A stretch of DNA of 64,000 nt from Manduca sexta (Eukaryota; Arthropoda; Insecta; Lepidoptera; Sphingidae): assembly GCF_014839805.1 (NCBI RefSeq), contig NC_051132.1:5828001-5892000 (forward strand), written 5' to 3'. The notes beneath the pieces were generated by a model that saw nothing but the letters and a program-made list of their open reading frames with translations, was not told the DNA's origin and did not search any database. The position numbers and the translations under genes are program-made. The stretch's first letter is position 1, and every line of letters begins with the position of its first letter. Shown here piece by piece: positions 1-12,829 of the stretch.

Positions 1-1163
1 TAACCGTTTACGCAGCGCACGCAACAGAAGCTCTCAAAACTAATAAATTGTCCCCGTTTTTGCATCATGTTTCATTACTGCTCCGCTCCTATTGGTCATA
101 GCGTGACGATATATAACCTATAGCACTCCAGGAACAAAGGGCTATTTAACACAAAACTATTTTTTCAGACTCCACAAACAAAGGGCTATCCAACGCAAAA
201 AGAATTTTTCAGTTCGGACCGATAGTTCCTGAGATTAGGCATTACTGCTCCGCTCCTATTGGGTATAGCGTGATGATATATAGCCTATAGCACTCCACAA
301 ACAAAGGGCTATCCAACGCAAAAAGAATTTTTCAGTTCGGACCGATAGTTCTTGAGATTAGGCATTACTGCTCCGCTCCTATTGGGTATAGCGTGATGAT
401 ATATAGCCTATAGCACTCCACGAACATAGGGGCTATCCAACGCAAAAAGATTTTTTTAGTTTGGACCGGTAGTTCCTGAGATTAGCCATTACTGCTCCGC
501 TCCTATTGGGTATAGCGTGATGATATATAGCCTATAGCACTCCACAAACAAAGGGCTATCCAACGCAAAAAGAATTTTTCAGTTCGGACCGATAGTTCTT
601 GAGATTAGGCATTACTGCTCCGCTCCTATTGGGTATAGCGTGATGATATATAGCCTATAGCACTCCACGAACATAGGGCTATCCAACGCAAAAAGAATTT
701 TTCAGTTCGGACCGATAGTTCCTGAGATTAGGCATTACTGCTCCGCTCCTATTGGGTATAGCGTGATGATATATAGCCTATAGTACTCCACGAACATAGG
801 GCTATCCAACGCAAAAGATTTTTTAGTTTGGACCGGTAGTTCCTGAGATTAGCCATTACTGCTCCGCTCCTATTGGGTATAGCGTGATGATATATAGCCT
901 ATAGCACTCCACAAACAAAGGGCTATCCAACGCAAAAAGAATTTTTCAGTTCGGACCGATAGTTCTTGAGATTAGGCATTACTGCTCCGCTCCTATTGGG
1001 TATAGCGTGATGATATATAGCCTATAGCACTCCACGAACATAGGGCTATCCAACGCAAAAAGAATTTTTCAGTTTGGACCAGTAGTTCCTGAGATTAGCG
1101 CGTTCAAACAAACAAACAAACAAACAAACAAACAAACTCTTCAGCTTTATATAATAGTATAGA
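1..1163 (-). mobile_element. Helitron-like element with internal 123-bp tandem array, cut by window edge
   Basis: Read on the minus strand, the element starts at 1163 with TCTATACTATTATATAAAGC, preceded by A, as expected for a Helitron 5' TC end inserted at an AT dinucleotide. A CAAA-rich stretch (1112-1136) follows, then the tandem array, then a unique part (1-73) that runs out of the window. The same unique part, inverted, is found at 62560-62632, so it belongs to the element. No protein-coding capacity is visible, so it is non-autonomous. The Helitron assignment rests on the 5' end and on resemblance to shorter relatives in this window that do show a hairpin plus CTAG; the 3' end of this copy is not seen. 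Confidence 0.6.
74..1100 (-). repeat. Tandem array of ~123-bp units (8 copies)
   Basis: The word ATTACTGCTCCGCTCC starts at 74, 241, 364, 488, 611, 734, 855 and 978, so the period is 121-124 bp after a longer first interval of 167 bp. The units fall into three types by linked variants: ACAAACAAAG with TTCTTGAG; CGAACATAG with TTCAGTTCGG; and CGAACATAG with TTTAGTTTGG plus GAGATTAGCC. Their order (A, C, A, B, C, A, B) suggests growth in blocks of about 367 bp. Confidence 0.9.
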
Positions 1164-1451
1164 TTTGCCTCTGATTCATCAATTTCTGGACTTTGTTAAC
1201 TGGTTTGCCGAATTACTGTAAGGAATAAAGGTTTACGTGTTTGAAAATAGCTGATTCAGTAAGTAATTATATAGTATGAGTGATTAACAGCGCAAACGTT
1301 GCTTCAGTTGGTAAATATCTTACTTCTAAGGGCGACTTCCATCTTGTATTACATCGTATATATAGGAAATCGACCATAGTGGCTCGTAAAGATAAGTCGC
1401 GTTGCGGGTTCATTCGGGGTAAGCAGGTACTTTTTTTCTTTTGTTTTAACT

Positions 1452-1665
1452 CGCACGGCAAAGTGAGCACACTACACCTGATGGTAAGTTGAGTGGGGTC
1501 CAATAGAATGTCGACTAACGAGAGATGATTACCCCGCGGCAGTCGACACAATTATGTCGGCCTGTTGGAACCAGATATACACAGACTGATCCCGGAACGC
1601 GACACACCTTGTCTACGGTGATCGCTATACGGGCGGATATAAAATATATCCAGCAAAATATACTT
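1452..1665 (+). repeat. Interspersed repeat family A, copy 1
   Basis: It begins in a GGCAAAGTGAGCACACTACA stretch and runs through GGGGTCCAATAGAATGTCGA, GTCGACACAATTATG and GGCGGATATAAAATATATCC. At least seven related copies lie in this window in both orientations. No coding sequence or RNA polymerase III boxes are obvious. An inverted pair at 56950-57335 hints that the complete element may be a foldback, but the class is unknown. Confidence 0.7.
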
Positions 1666-2103
1666 ATAGTTAGCCAAGGTGCTTCAAAATTTATCGTTGG
1701 TCACCTCGTGATTGCATGTACTTAATACAAGCTTTGTAAGATTGTACCTAGTCCTATGGACTATAAAAAATATTGCATTCAATAAATATGGAGAGTCGCA
1801 GTCGCTTATTATTAAATATCATAAAGTATACCCAGTTATTTTACCAGACAGCCAGAAAAATATTTTTCTTAAAGCTGTTTATCTTCGCTTACGAAATATT
1901 GTTAGAAAGGTTGTATTAATTCGCCTTGGAAAATAATACGTCAATAAAACTAAAAGTGCCAATACATGCACGCTAGGCGGGCTCACGAAATTCCGATACT
2001 GTAAAAGTATTCATGCATATAACACTACACGACGCATTAGTGAGAAAAGTCGTAAATAAAAGGGGAAAGCGGGGACCAATGACACGCAAGAAGTAGTAAG
2101 AAA
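1666..2103. other. No feature recognised
   Basis: AT-rich sequence between a repeat copy and the assembly gap. Open frames here are short, overlapping and without recognisable motifs. Confidence 0.5.
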
Positions 2104-2603
2104 NNNNNNNNNNNNNNNNNNNNNNNNNNNNNNNNNNNNNNNNNNNNNNNNNNNNNNNNNNNNNNNNNNNNNNNNNNNNNNNNNNNNNNNNNNNNNNNNN
2201 NNNNNNNNNNNNNNNNNNNNNNNNNNNNNNNNNNNNNNNNNNNNNNNNNNNNNNNNNNNNNNNNNNNNNNNNNNNNNNNNNNNNNNNNNNNNNNNNNNNN
2301 NNNNNNNNNNNNNNNNNNNNNNNNNNNNNNNNNNNNNNNNNNNNNNNNNNNNNNNNNNNNNNNNNNNNNNNNNNNNNNNNNNNNNNNNNNNNNNNNNNNN
2401 NNNNNNNNNNNNNNNNNNNNNNNNNNNNNNNNNNNNNNNNNNNNNNNNNNNNNNNNNNNNNNNNNNNNNNNNNNNNNNNNNNNNNNNNNNNNNNNNNNNN
2501 NNNNNNNNNNNNNNNNNNNNNNNNNNNNNNNNNNNNNNNNNNNNNNNNNNNNNNNNNNNNNNNNNNNNNNNNNNNNNNNNNNNNNNNNNNNNNNNNNNNN
2601 NNN
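2104..2603. other. Assembly gap (500 N)
   Basis: Exactly 500 undetermined bases. A round number usually marks a scaffold join of unknown true size. Open frames spanning it are artefacts. Confidence 0.99.
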
Positions 2604-3949
2604 GAATGAACATTAAAATCTATAATATGCGCATCACTTTTATAGAAAATGTATGTCGCTCGAATCAAGTATAAGCAGTATATACTACTACATTACGTAC
2701 TGATATTCTCGATCAGCTATCAAGCTGATCAAGAACTAACTGAGTTACGCTAAGCTCGCATATCTGAAAAATGACACATAGGACATAGTATAGTATGTAC
2801 AAAAGTATAAAAACCTCAGCTACGAGAAATAAGCGGAATTAGCTTAGTTTTTGATTTGCAAACCGCATAAAGATAAAAATTTAACATTAGGAAGTAATAT
2901 TTTCAAAGCTAGTTTTAAGTTCATCGGATAACAGTAGACCGACCTGCATTACCTACAGCATTTTGCTTGTTGTTTGCTTGTTTTTACTACTAAGGCCTTT
3001 CGAAGAACTATATTATGAAGGGCAGATGGTCGCATTTCTCCACTTACATCCCCAGAATACATAAGGCCATTAGTATTCCTGACCAACGCTCTGCCGTAAG
3101 CAAACATTGATTTCTAATTATGAAGGAGATAGAAATCTTTATTAAGAAGCAAAAACACATTTTATTAAGTCCACGAAGCTTATAGTTTAAACAGTATATA
3201 TTCATCGATATATATGTAGTACACATACTAGATCTGGCGTTTCGTTACACTCATTGTGTTCGACTCAACTGTACTGTCCGTACACCTCACTTTAGTATGA
3301 TTTCAACATTGATAGCATGTGGTTATGTACGGAGTGTTCATAATATAAAAACTCAGTCTAAGTGTAAACCTGAAAAAATATTTGTTGTTAAAGTGAATAA
3401 ATAAGTGTAAGAAGTGACGTTTTGGTTACTATTTTTAGTTCAGATTTTGAACAAATAGTTTATTTCGACGTTCGTGTGTATAGAATATACGTCAGTGTAT
3501 ATTATATCTATGATATTATAGCGACAAAAGTCCAATTAATTAACTAGACTAATAGGTTGACTAGTTCTCGTCTCTTCCCGTTAATTTTTCATAATTATTC
3601 TGTGGTTAACCTTTTCTAATGTTTAGGATAACAATAAAAAAGGAATCCATCAAGCCAGTCTAGCCGTTCTAAAAGTGATGCTGTTAGATACTTGGCAACT
3701 GATTGTTATACATAAATATTTAATTATAAAAAAGTAGAATACATTTTTAAAGCAAGCGGGTAATAAATAAATTCATATATCGTCACATAGTTGACATTCT
3801 GAAAATTCATTTAAATTCTCCACTTTTCACGTAGCGTGTGATGCTCATGAGAACTCATTTGATTTACTTAAGTAGGATTAAAATTAAAGCTTTTTAACAT
3901 AGCGAAATCTTGCTTTTTATTCTCAGAAAATACTTTGATAAATAGTATA
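2604..3949. other. No feature recognised
   Basis: AT-rich sequence up to the mariner. A short inverted repeat with 8-bp arms (GATCAGCT, AGCTGATC) and a 4-base loop lies near 2713-2732. A minus-strand stretch at 3040-3110 has an acceptor-like and a donor-like site around about 48 bases, but no family was recognised. Confidence 0.5.
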
Positions 3950-5240
3950 CTTAGTCTGGCCATAAATACTGTTACACTTAATTATAAAAAATATTACATT
4001 TGAATTTCGAATCTGTCATTTTTATACGATTGTTCATTGTGTTTTCTCATTTTGGCGCCAATACATTGTAAAATATTTTGCGATATTAAAATGGTGTGGG
4101 GTGATAAAGAGAACCGAATCGCTGTGATAGCATTACACAAAGTAGGTATGGAGCCAAATGCAATTTTTAAAACTCTCCATACACTTGGTATTAGTAAAAT
4201 GTTTGTGTACCGGGCTATTAATAGGTACAATGAGACCTCCTCTGTTTGTGACAGAAAAGGATCTGGCCGTCCACGTAGTGTTCGTACGAAAAAGGTGGTC
4301 AAAGCAGTAAGGAAAGAATTCGAAGAAATCCTGTCCGAAAGCAAAAGATTTTATCTCGGGAAATGAAGATAGCACCTAGAACCATGTCGCGTATTTTAAA
4401 AGATGACTTAGGACTTGCAGCCTATAAGAGACGCACTGGCCATTTCTTAACTGATAATTTAAAGAAGAATAGGGTGGTAAAATCGAAACAACTACTGAAG
4501 CGGTACGCAAAGGGAGGCAGAAAAATTTGTTTACGGATGAGAAAATTTTTACAATTGAGCAACATTTTAACAAACAAAATGACCGTATTTATGCTCAAAG
4601 CTCTAAGGAAGCTTCCCAATTAGTCGACAGAGTGCAACGTGGACATTATCCGACTTCAGTGATGGTTTGGTGGGGTGTTAGCTATGAAGGAGTGACTGAG
4701 CCATATTTTTGTGAAAAGGTATCAAAACATCGGCACAAGTGTATCAAGATACCATTCTTGAGGAAAGCCCCTTAACATCACCATGTTCAATAACCAAGTA
4801 TGGTCCTTCCAGCAAGACTCGGCGCCGGGTCATAAAGCTCGGTCCACGCAGTCTTGGTTGGAATCGAACGTTTCGGACTTCATCAGAGCTGAAGACTGGC
4901 CGTCGTCTAGTCCCGATCTTAATCCGCTGGATTATGATTTGTGGTCAGTTTTAGAGAGTACAGCTTGCTCTAAACGCCATGATAATTTGGAGTCCCTAAA
5001 ACAATCTATACGATTGGCAGTGAAGAATTTTCCCATGGAAAGAGTGCGTGCTTCTATTGATAACTGGCCTCATCGTTTAAAGGACTGTATTGCAGCCAAT
5101 GGAGACCACTTCGAATAAGCTTTTATATTTTTAATTGTTTTATATTTATGTATTAAACTGACACACTGTAAAAGTAATAAATGTTATTTGCAGTTAACAA
5201 TTTTCTTTTTCTTTATTACAATATTTATGGCAAGACTAGG
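3950..5240 (+). mobile_element. Mariner element (DD37D, maT-like), full length but inactive
   Basis: Imperfect terminal inverted repeats of about 28 bp bound the element: the left end reads CTTAGTCTGGCCATAAATA, and the right end read inward is CCTAGTCTTGCCATAAATA. Each is flanked by TA (3948-3949 and 5241-5242), the usual Tc1/mariner target duplication. The length of about 1.29 kb is normal for a mariner. The interior is a broken transposase described separately. The near-intact ends suggest the copy is not ancient, or could once have been mobilised in trans. Confidence 0.88.
4091..5118 (+). pseudogene. Mariner transposase pseudogene (DD37D)
   Basis: The encoded enzyme would cut and rejoin the element's ends. 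It starts at MVWGDKENR (4091), with a helix-turn-helix region and a GRPR motif (about 4270). The catalytic triad is visible: Asp in FTDEK (4536), Asp in QQDSAP (4816) and Asp in NPLDY (4930). There are 37 residues between the second and third Asp, the DD37D spacing of the maT clade, to which silkworm Bmmar1 belongs. The reading frame changes four times (near 4365, 4525, 4735 and 4785), and the first segment ends in TGA at 4364. No functional protein can be made. Tc1 elements proper would have DD34E, so that is excluded. Confidence 0.88.
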
Positions 5241-5242
5241 TA

Positions 5243-5504
5243 CATACTGATGTATTAAAATGTATGGTTTAAATTTGCAAGGTAAGTAGAAACATTCGTA
5301 ATATTTCAACACTTTAGATTTTGACTATGCAATAGGCATGTATTGTCTTGTATATTATATGTACTTTATTATGAAATTGTGATTGTATTTTGTACCTCTG
5401 TTTTAAATACGAAACAGCTTTGTGTCTAGATTATAGTTGATAAATACGGTAGAGATATAATATTATGAGCTCATTGAATTATAATTTATTAAATTTGTCG
5501 CGTT
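5243..5504. other. No feature recognised
   Basis: AT-rich flank of the mariner with no repeat or coding signal that I can support. Confidence 0.5.
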
Positions 5505-5645
5505 CGAGTATTAACCTGTATATGCCAATCAGACCGTCATAATTATGTCGACTGGTGAGGAGTAATCATCTATTGTTAGTCGTGATTGTATCTGAATTCC
5601 ATTTCTCTCACCATCAGGTGCAGAAGGGTCACTTTGGCCTGCTCA
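5505..5645 (-). repeat. Interspersed repeat family A, partial copy
   Basis: Read in reverse it carries the family landmarks: the word for the ACCATCAGGTGCAG end, the GTCGAC block and the ATAATTATG block. It is diverged and lacks the GGCGGATATAAA half. Confidence 0.6.
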
Positions 5646-6594
5646 TAAAAAAGTCATATATTTGCACTAGCTTCCATCCACTTCGTTCATTTTGTAGTTA
5701 TTTTACATCATATTTCCTTTGTCGTAATCGCAATTTACGACGGCTTCGGTATAACATCCAAACATAAAACAAAACATAACACGTAACAACGTATAATAAG
5801 CTGTACCATCTTCTTTCCTTTCATTGTTTATTATCATTTGAAAATATATTTGTGTAAAAGTTCGCAGCTGGAACAGTAACACATGATACCTATATGTTAT
5901 ATTATTGTATATACTATTAGCAATTAATGATACTTCTGGGAAGGTTAAGTTAAAGTTGGTATGCATTATGCATGTTTATTTTTAGAGGTTTTTTGGTCAT
6001 CTGTTCGAGGCGTTGTGCAGTGAGTTAGAGGGTTAGTTGCATTACTTATTTTAGGTTATCACCCTATGAGCCAAGTATCTTACCTACCAAAATTCGAAAT
6101 TAGCGACAATTTTTTGTCGGCCGATAGTTTCTATGATCCATTACATTACATTGATTCCATTTCGTGTACATTGAGAATTACACTGTTGCAAGGATAAAAC
6201 CGTTTTGCTAAATAATGCTTTCCAATTTCTAATTTGTGACTTAATTTATTAGGGAATGGGAGGGAACTCGTATCGGTAAGCCTGTCATTGGGTTCAACAC
6301 AGCACTTAAAATATTACAAATTCAAACCCATTTGCTACCTCGGTACAGAAGCAACCGTTAAATAAGCGATTTCAGCACTGAAACACAGGAAGTCACCAAA
6401 ATGCATAGCATCGATGTAGCCGCAAAATCACCAAATGCCGCCGCGAAACGTTTTGCGCTACGCCGCGTAGATATGCTAGATACAAACCGTTGAGCTACGG
6501 TTAATGCCTATGAATAAAATTAACATTTTAGCCAAACGAACGGTTCAATTTCGCTCAATATATCTAATTAAAGCATAGACATTGCATCCAATAG
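5646..6594. other. No feature recognised
   Basis: AT-rich sequence with only weak open frames. I see no repeat family or gene signal that I can support. Confidence 0.5.
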
Positions 6595-6690
6595 CGGTAG
6601 GTGGTGTATTGGGTTTTAGTATCCCCTCGGATAGCAACCACCGTACACAAGATGGAAAACCGCCACACTGATCCACGTAAGTATGGCGAA
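6595..6690 (-). repeat. Fragment of family A
   Basis: It corresponds to the inner half of family A read in reverse: GGATAGC, ACCACCGTACACAAG and a CCACGTAAGTATGG remnant. The GTAAGT inside is part of the repeat, not a splice donor. Confidence 0.5.
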
Positions 6691-6977
6691 TTCAGTCTTA
6701 ATTAATATACATTTGGTTTTGATTTAGATAATAAGGATATCACTTCTCTTACAAATAGGTGCAATTAAACTTATTACGCTGTGGCGATTTTATAAAAAAT
6801 CAAATTTCAAATGCGTGCATGGCATCAAACCTGGAATATGCCATGAGTTGTTAAGTGAGATAATAATATACCTTACTCGACCAGGCTAAATTTATCAAAG
6901 GATAAAATCTTTAGATCTGACCAGGTTACTTTATCCCACGCCTTTATTCAGTGTACCTGATTTGATTATCTTACTTA

Positions 6978-7177
6978 CATATTTATAAAACAAAGTCCTC
7001 CATTGCGTATGTCTAGACGTAACTAAAGAACTACAGAGCAAATTTCGATGATATTTGGAATGGAAATAATTTGAGACCCGGAAGGACATAATGTGAAGGT
7101 AATTTTATCGCGGGAAAATATATAGCGGGACTTTTGTCCCGAGCACACTTTACGAGGCAGCCGCGGGCAAAAGCTAG
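6978..7177 (+). mobile_element. Short Helitron-like element
   Basis: It carries TATAAAACAAAGTCC near the 5' side, GGGAAAATATATAGCGGGAC in the middle, and ends GGCAGCCGCGGGCAAAAG followed by CTAG|T. A GC-rich hairpin, then CTRR, then a T in the target is the Helitron 3' signature. No coding capacity. Related copies lie at 44003, 48520, 49650, 60982 and 62691. Confidence 0.6.
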
Positions 7178-7430
7178 TCTTACAATAAAAATATAGAATA
7201 AAGCCTCGTATTATTAAATCCAAGGTATTAACATTACGTGTATTCTCTCTCGATGTTTTATTTCTCCTTAAAACGGAATCCGTAGTTTAAAGCCAGCAGC
7301 AAAGGCACGTTCCCATTGCAGCCGAATACAAGTTAAACTAAATCTTATGGCACACGAAACATCATTGCGATAAGACCTTCGGTTTTATGTTGTCTGTCGC
7401 AGTGAGCTTGTAAATGCTATATATATACTG

Positions 7431-7820
7431 ACTGCCTCGGTGGCGTAGTTGTAAGTGCACACGGTACAAGTACGACTGCCGCGCTGAGGTCCTGGGTTCG
7501 AATCCCGGGTCGGGCCAAAATAATTGTGACTGGGTTTTCCATCTTAAAAATTACTCAGTCGCAGCTCGGAGTCAGGAAGTTGGCGTCGTGATACTCCCGT
7601 GCCTCGGAAAGCACGTAAAGCCGTTGGTCCTGCGCCTGATCTCTCTCCGGTCATGTCGGATTGCCGTCTCACCGAACTATGAGAGTGACGGAACAGAGAG
7701 TGCACCTGTGTATTGCGCACACACTTGTGCACTATAATATCTCCTGCGTACCTGGCTGATCTCCGTTGAGATTGGCCGCTGTGGCCGAAATTCGGCTAGG
7801 AGGGATTCATTCATTCATTC
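7431..7820 (+). mobile_element. Full-length tRNA-derived SINE (SINE-A, long form)
   Basis: The head resembles a tRNA with internal RNA polymerase III promoter boxes: an A-box-like GGTGGCGTAGTTGTA near 7439 and a B-box GGTTCGAATCCC at 7496. The body runs to a (CATT)n tail ending at 7820. A perfect 10-bp target duplication, ATATATACTG, flanks it (7421-7430 and 7821-7830), so both ends are certain. It is copied by LINE machinery supplied in trans. Open frames inside it are not genes. Confidence 0.92.
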
Positions 7821-7830
7821 ATATATACTG

Positions 7831-10800
7831 CCGTGCTAAGCGTGTAAGCAGTATTTCAGGGAAACCTTATTTCGACAAATTCGAAAGTTTGTAAAAATAG
7901 TTTTGTATGTAAAATTGAGAGGGAAACTCTTTTAACGTTTTTTTGAACATGTTTTAAAATAGATACCGTGTTATTGAGGTAAGTTCATTGGATGGGTATT
8001 TCTTTAAACTGTCTGACGACATAAAAATTAAGATTTTGATTTTATTGAGATGCCGCTTTTGAGCTTAGCACGTCTATATAGTAACGACACGAATGCTTTA
8101 ATAAAGTCGAAATAAATTATAACTTTACTATAAATTTTCATCTATGCAAATATTTTAGTCGTTTGTAATACTTGATATAATGTTAATCTTGAAAATTGCT
8201 TAATTCTAAACATGATTTGATAATAAATACGAGGATAAAGAAATATTTTACTGTCCAAAACCTTTAGATAGGTATTTTATTACTGTGCACAGTTTTTTTG
8301 AAATACACATAATTTCTTTAAATATGTAATTTTAAACTTTTATGTATAATTCCGCTGAATAAAAGATATTAATATCAGCAATTTATTTTCTGTTTCCATC
8401 TTTTAATAACATCATGCAACTTTTACGTCACTCCTATTTAACACATTGTTTGAGCGATAAACCATGTTTCACAGTAATGCAGCGTTTGTTTATTGGTTTT
8501 AATAGCAGATTCCTGTCTGTTATCGTACTCAGCGGCAGTATATTATGGTTTTCGCGTCGTATGCGGTTCCATAATATGCTGTACTAAATTGACGCATTCC
8601 ATTAGACCTTGTATGCGTTTTCCGAGTAGGTAATAGTGTTGTACATATCCATTTGCAAGGAGCAATGTTTCGGTAAAGCGTTCATAGTATGTATTACTGA
8701 CCAGCGCTGTATTACTAGACTTACGAGACAGTGTAATTTTGGACACTATGCGATGCATGTGTTAGGAATCAGGCCTACGAGTGCCGTAATTTGCATTTCT
8801 GTGTAGCAACTGTTTATGGGTAATGTAATGCTTTTTCGACATTCAGTTATTACATACATATATTATTACAATAGTCACATGGATACCATCCAATATGGAG
8901 AATACAGATGTGATATTCATCAATATTTTTTGAAAACACTGTAACGTTTTATTATAGTTAATAATGTTTTAACAATCATTATGAATTTATAGTATCGTGA
9001 AATAGAACGTATTTTACCTAATCTATTAATCAGCGCCTAGTGACATCACATCTGTTATGACAACAAATTTAAGGTTATAGTTATAAAGGAAAACATTTTA
9101 AAATGGGAAAATTATTTGCATTTTTTGAATAAAAATAGAAAGCAAAAAGATATTGCTAAAGATATTGATATTGATAATTCCCAATTTATAAAATTTTGTA
9201 TGATGGTTTTGAAGGCACGTGTAACTGATAAAGGTAACTAATTTTACCTTTCATCCAATCTAAACCAGTGTCTAGATATTGTTCCTTATTTACTATAAAC
9301 TTATACTTACCTCATTGTATTAGTTGTAAGGCTATAGTGGGAAACCATGGTGTAACTACTGAATAAATAAATAAATAAAGAATTATTTCAAGTATTAACT
9401 ATTTCTTTTACGGTTCTTAGGAATTCATTAACGTAATATCATAAAGCGAATGTCTAAGTTTAACTTGATCGTAGTAAATAGAAAAGATGAAGCCCTATTC
9501 AAACGATTTATAAATTAAATCAACTGGGTAAGTGGAAATATCACAAGTTCTTTATAAAACCAACAAGTACTTACTGCAATAAAATGCAATTATAGATTTG
9601 AATGTCGCTTCGGCAAAGAGAATATGTGGGAAGATCATTGCGGAGGTTCTAAATGTTTCATAAATCTTTATTACGCCTTTATATGATGACAAATTCGATT
9701 ACTTTCTACTCTCCTGCTAGTTACTATTCATGTTTACATCTATTTTTGTTTGATACTCAAAATGACATATATTATAATCACTCAATTTAATTAACTTTAG
9801 ATTAGTTTTAAACCAAAATTCATATATTACATTTAAATGAAAACATAAATTAAAGTACTTTATTTCATAAATATAATAACGGACTTACACTTTTCCATAT
9901 TCACAGCCAGTCACAATTTCTATTAAATTTCTCGATTTCAATACGCACGATCCCTACATATCGCCTACACCCGGATGTCTGTAAATAGACCAAACTCAAA
10001 ATATCTCACGGTAGACCCCGGATAATTTTGTTTATTTCCCGTCAACACGCGATGGAACCAATTTCTGTTATAATTTGACAGCCATGACGTCATCAATATC
10101 GTTTTGTGGCGAATAATGAGGGTAATGTCACAGCGAAGGGAATATTACAAAAGGACAAAAATAAAGTGTATAATTTTCCATAATTGGTTAATTTCACTAA
10201 ATGAAATAACAGTTTATTTATGTTTTTTTTTAAATGTAGACTTTTTAGGGTACATTTTGTTAAAGAAATGGAAAGACTAAACCACTCTGCTCGTTCTCGG
10301 GCGCCTGTTGCTCGCTATCATATCATGGGACGAATCGCTCACCGAAATATTTGTTGCAATATTTACGTCTTTATCTAACCATTCAGTGGATAAAGAAGTG
10401 TCATTATATGTTTCTTATTTAAAATATGTTTTTATACCGGGGTCACTCCGGGTGGTCTGTTATGAAACCAGCAATAACCTGCGCTTTTGGAATTAGTTAG
10501 GCTGGTTAGAATTTAATTTGGCACATTACTGGCATATGCACAACGGCCCGAACTTCTACGGGATAAGTGCAGAAAAAGAAGCCCGTCGACAATAACAGTA
10601 ATCGAAATAAAACTAGTTTCGGCGGTTTTTTATATTTTAATATTCTCCCGAAATCCCGTAATGTAGCTTCTTAACACAGCATATAATAAAAAAAAATGTT
10701 TTAAGTTACATAAGTATATAATACGTTAATTCACCCGGTTACGCTCTCAGTAACAATTGGCGAGATTGACGTCATCATAGTCCAATGCATTCTACAATAT

Positions 10801-12829
10801 CGAGCTTATGTAAGCGACGCTCCTCCAACATACTTTAATAACGCGAACATATTGATGCTAATATGATTTTGATGAGGGTTTGAGTGGTGCGATAAAAATG
10901 ATGTCAATAATGTAACATTTACAATTACATTACATTTCGTAAATGTCCTTTTTAACACATTTATAATTATTGATAAACTGAAAAGACTGAAAAATATAAT
11001 AAATTCCGCACTTACCTAACAAAAACGTCCAAGTGAATATATTGAGAATTTTAAAGGTAGCTTTCCGAAATTAATTTCTTGAGCATTACTTAAAATTGTA
11101 AAAATTGTATTTATAAATCACTTATTAAAATTGTATCTTCTGTACCACTATCATTTTGTGTTAGAATTAACAAGCACCATCGAACCGCGTGTTACCAACG
11201 TCAATAGTTGCTCTGTCACCTTTAATGGCTTTCTTAATTTGACAACGTTTTACCTTGTTTTCTTTTCAAGCGTTGATGGGATCCTATCGTTATGAAATGG
11301 TTAAAAGTACCTGTGGTACTTAAGTATGATATTAACACCGATTTTATTCTTAGCCTGTAGTAGAGTTATTATTGCATGATTATATTTAGATTTGTGGTAT
11401 TGTAACATTATTTCCTGGAGGGTTACCAGCAGAGGCGCAACTATTGTAGCCATATTTCGGCAAGCTTATTTTTTGAAGTTCTATGATGTGATAGAGGCTG
11501 ATTCTATGTAACTTTATGGTGGGAGATTATTATGATAAAATCTCTTAGCTCATTTGAAAAAGTCATTATGCAATTGCAGATACTTACTTTAAATATCTCA
11601 GCATATAATAATATTATACTTCGCTTTACGACCATAGAAGATAACTTTATCACACCAGCTACATTTACTGCAAAATTATTAAAAGTAGTACAAATTGTAA
11701 CACCCTAAGCATTTAAAATAATATCTCAAATAGCTCTGCGATTAATAAACTACATAATATTCTAGAAATGGCAACTTAAATACTTTAAAGTTATTCGTAC
11801 AATGGCGCGTGGTATGCATTAATTAAAATGTTCCAGTTACCGCACGCTAAGTGCTCAAGTTTGGTTCATATATTGGGGCATGTGCTAATAAAACATGTAT
11901 TTTCTTTTGCATAGTTGAAATGTTTTACAGATCAATACCGTCCCAATTTTTATGCATTTAAAGTTGAATTTACAACACGACCGCGACGAGGTGATATAGA
12001 TTGATGTAAGCAAACAGCCTACAAAGTTAGTTAAATGCTAGCTAAAACCCATTACCCGAAAAACATACTTTGTCCAATTGCTACTAAGGTGACGAATCAT
12101 TTTGGCATTTCTAATCTTTTTCCTTGTATTTTTTGTCCTTTTAACCTAATTACCTCGTGTCAGTGGTAATGGTAAATGGCTATAAGCATGAGAGTGCGAC
12201 ATTCAACGAGAACGTGCCACTTACAAAAATCGAGATCGAGTACAGATTTTCTCGTTTTTCATAGATATCATCAAAGTCAGTCACGTGGCGATTCAAGATT
12301 CACCCTACCAATCATAACACCACAGGAACTATCGACATATTGCCTACACTTAAGTCAAAGCCATAAAGAACCGGCAACAGGTTTTTCAATCACAATTTAT
12401 CTGATTCTCTGCTAAGTGAATGAAGGTGACCTTTAATAAATCTCTCCATATCGGGAGGTCCGTTCTTAATTTATTTTCGCTTATACAAGCACATTAAACC
12501 ATCCCATACAATCTTGAAGAAATTCATTATTACCTAAACGAGGTATGAACCTAAATCAGGAATATTTATGGTATAATAACATGTCGTAAATCACGGATGC
12601 GTGACGCCGAATAAATAGGCTATAATGGGAATCCCATACGTCAGAGCGCAGTATATTGTGACGTCATATCTTTGAGATGCTTTAAAAATGTGCATTTACT
12701 TATCTATAATTTCGTATAGTTGGATGATGAAAATACTAACTGCCTAGCTATGGTGTATTAACTTCTAGTTCAGTAATGGCGCCAAATGGAAAATTTCCAT
12801 GGCCTTTATTATTTGTTTGATTTTTTAAG
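7831..12829. other. AT-rich stretch without a recognised gene
   Basis: About 5 kb of mostly unique AT-rich DNA. It holds a (TAAA)n tail at 9361-9380 after GTGTAACTACTG, probably the 3' end of an old retroelement, and a family C fragment (10604-10665). It also holds three TGACGTCA palindromes (10085, 10767, 12659). The minus-strand frame at 8543-8758 and the plus-strand frame at 12176-12415 are open but match nothing I know. Confidence 0.5.

Noticed and set aside
74..1100. CRISPR-like array
   Set aside because: Units are contiguous 123-bp tandem repeats with no unique spacers, and the context is eukaryotic.
1973..2668. Minus-strand open frames across the N gap
   Set aside because: They exist only because undetermined bases contain no stop codons.
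3044..3110. Possible 48-base exon on the minus strand (acceptor CGGCAG, donor GAT|GTAAGT)
   Set aside because: No neighbouring exons in phase and no recognisable peptide; short chance pairs of splice-like sites are expected.
7431..7505. Possible functional tRNA gene (A- and B-boxes)
   Set aside because: The tRNA-like head is followed by a SINE body and tail with target duplications, and the cloverleaf is not complete. The same holds for all other B-box matches in the window.
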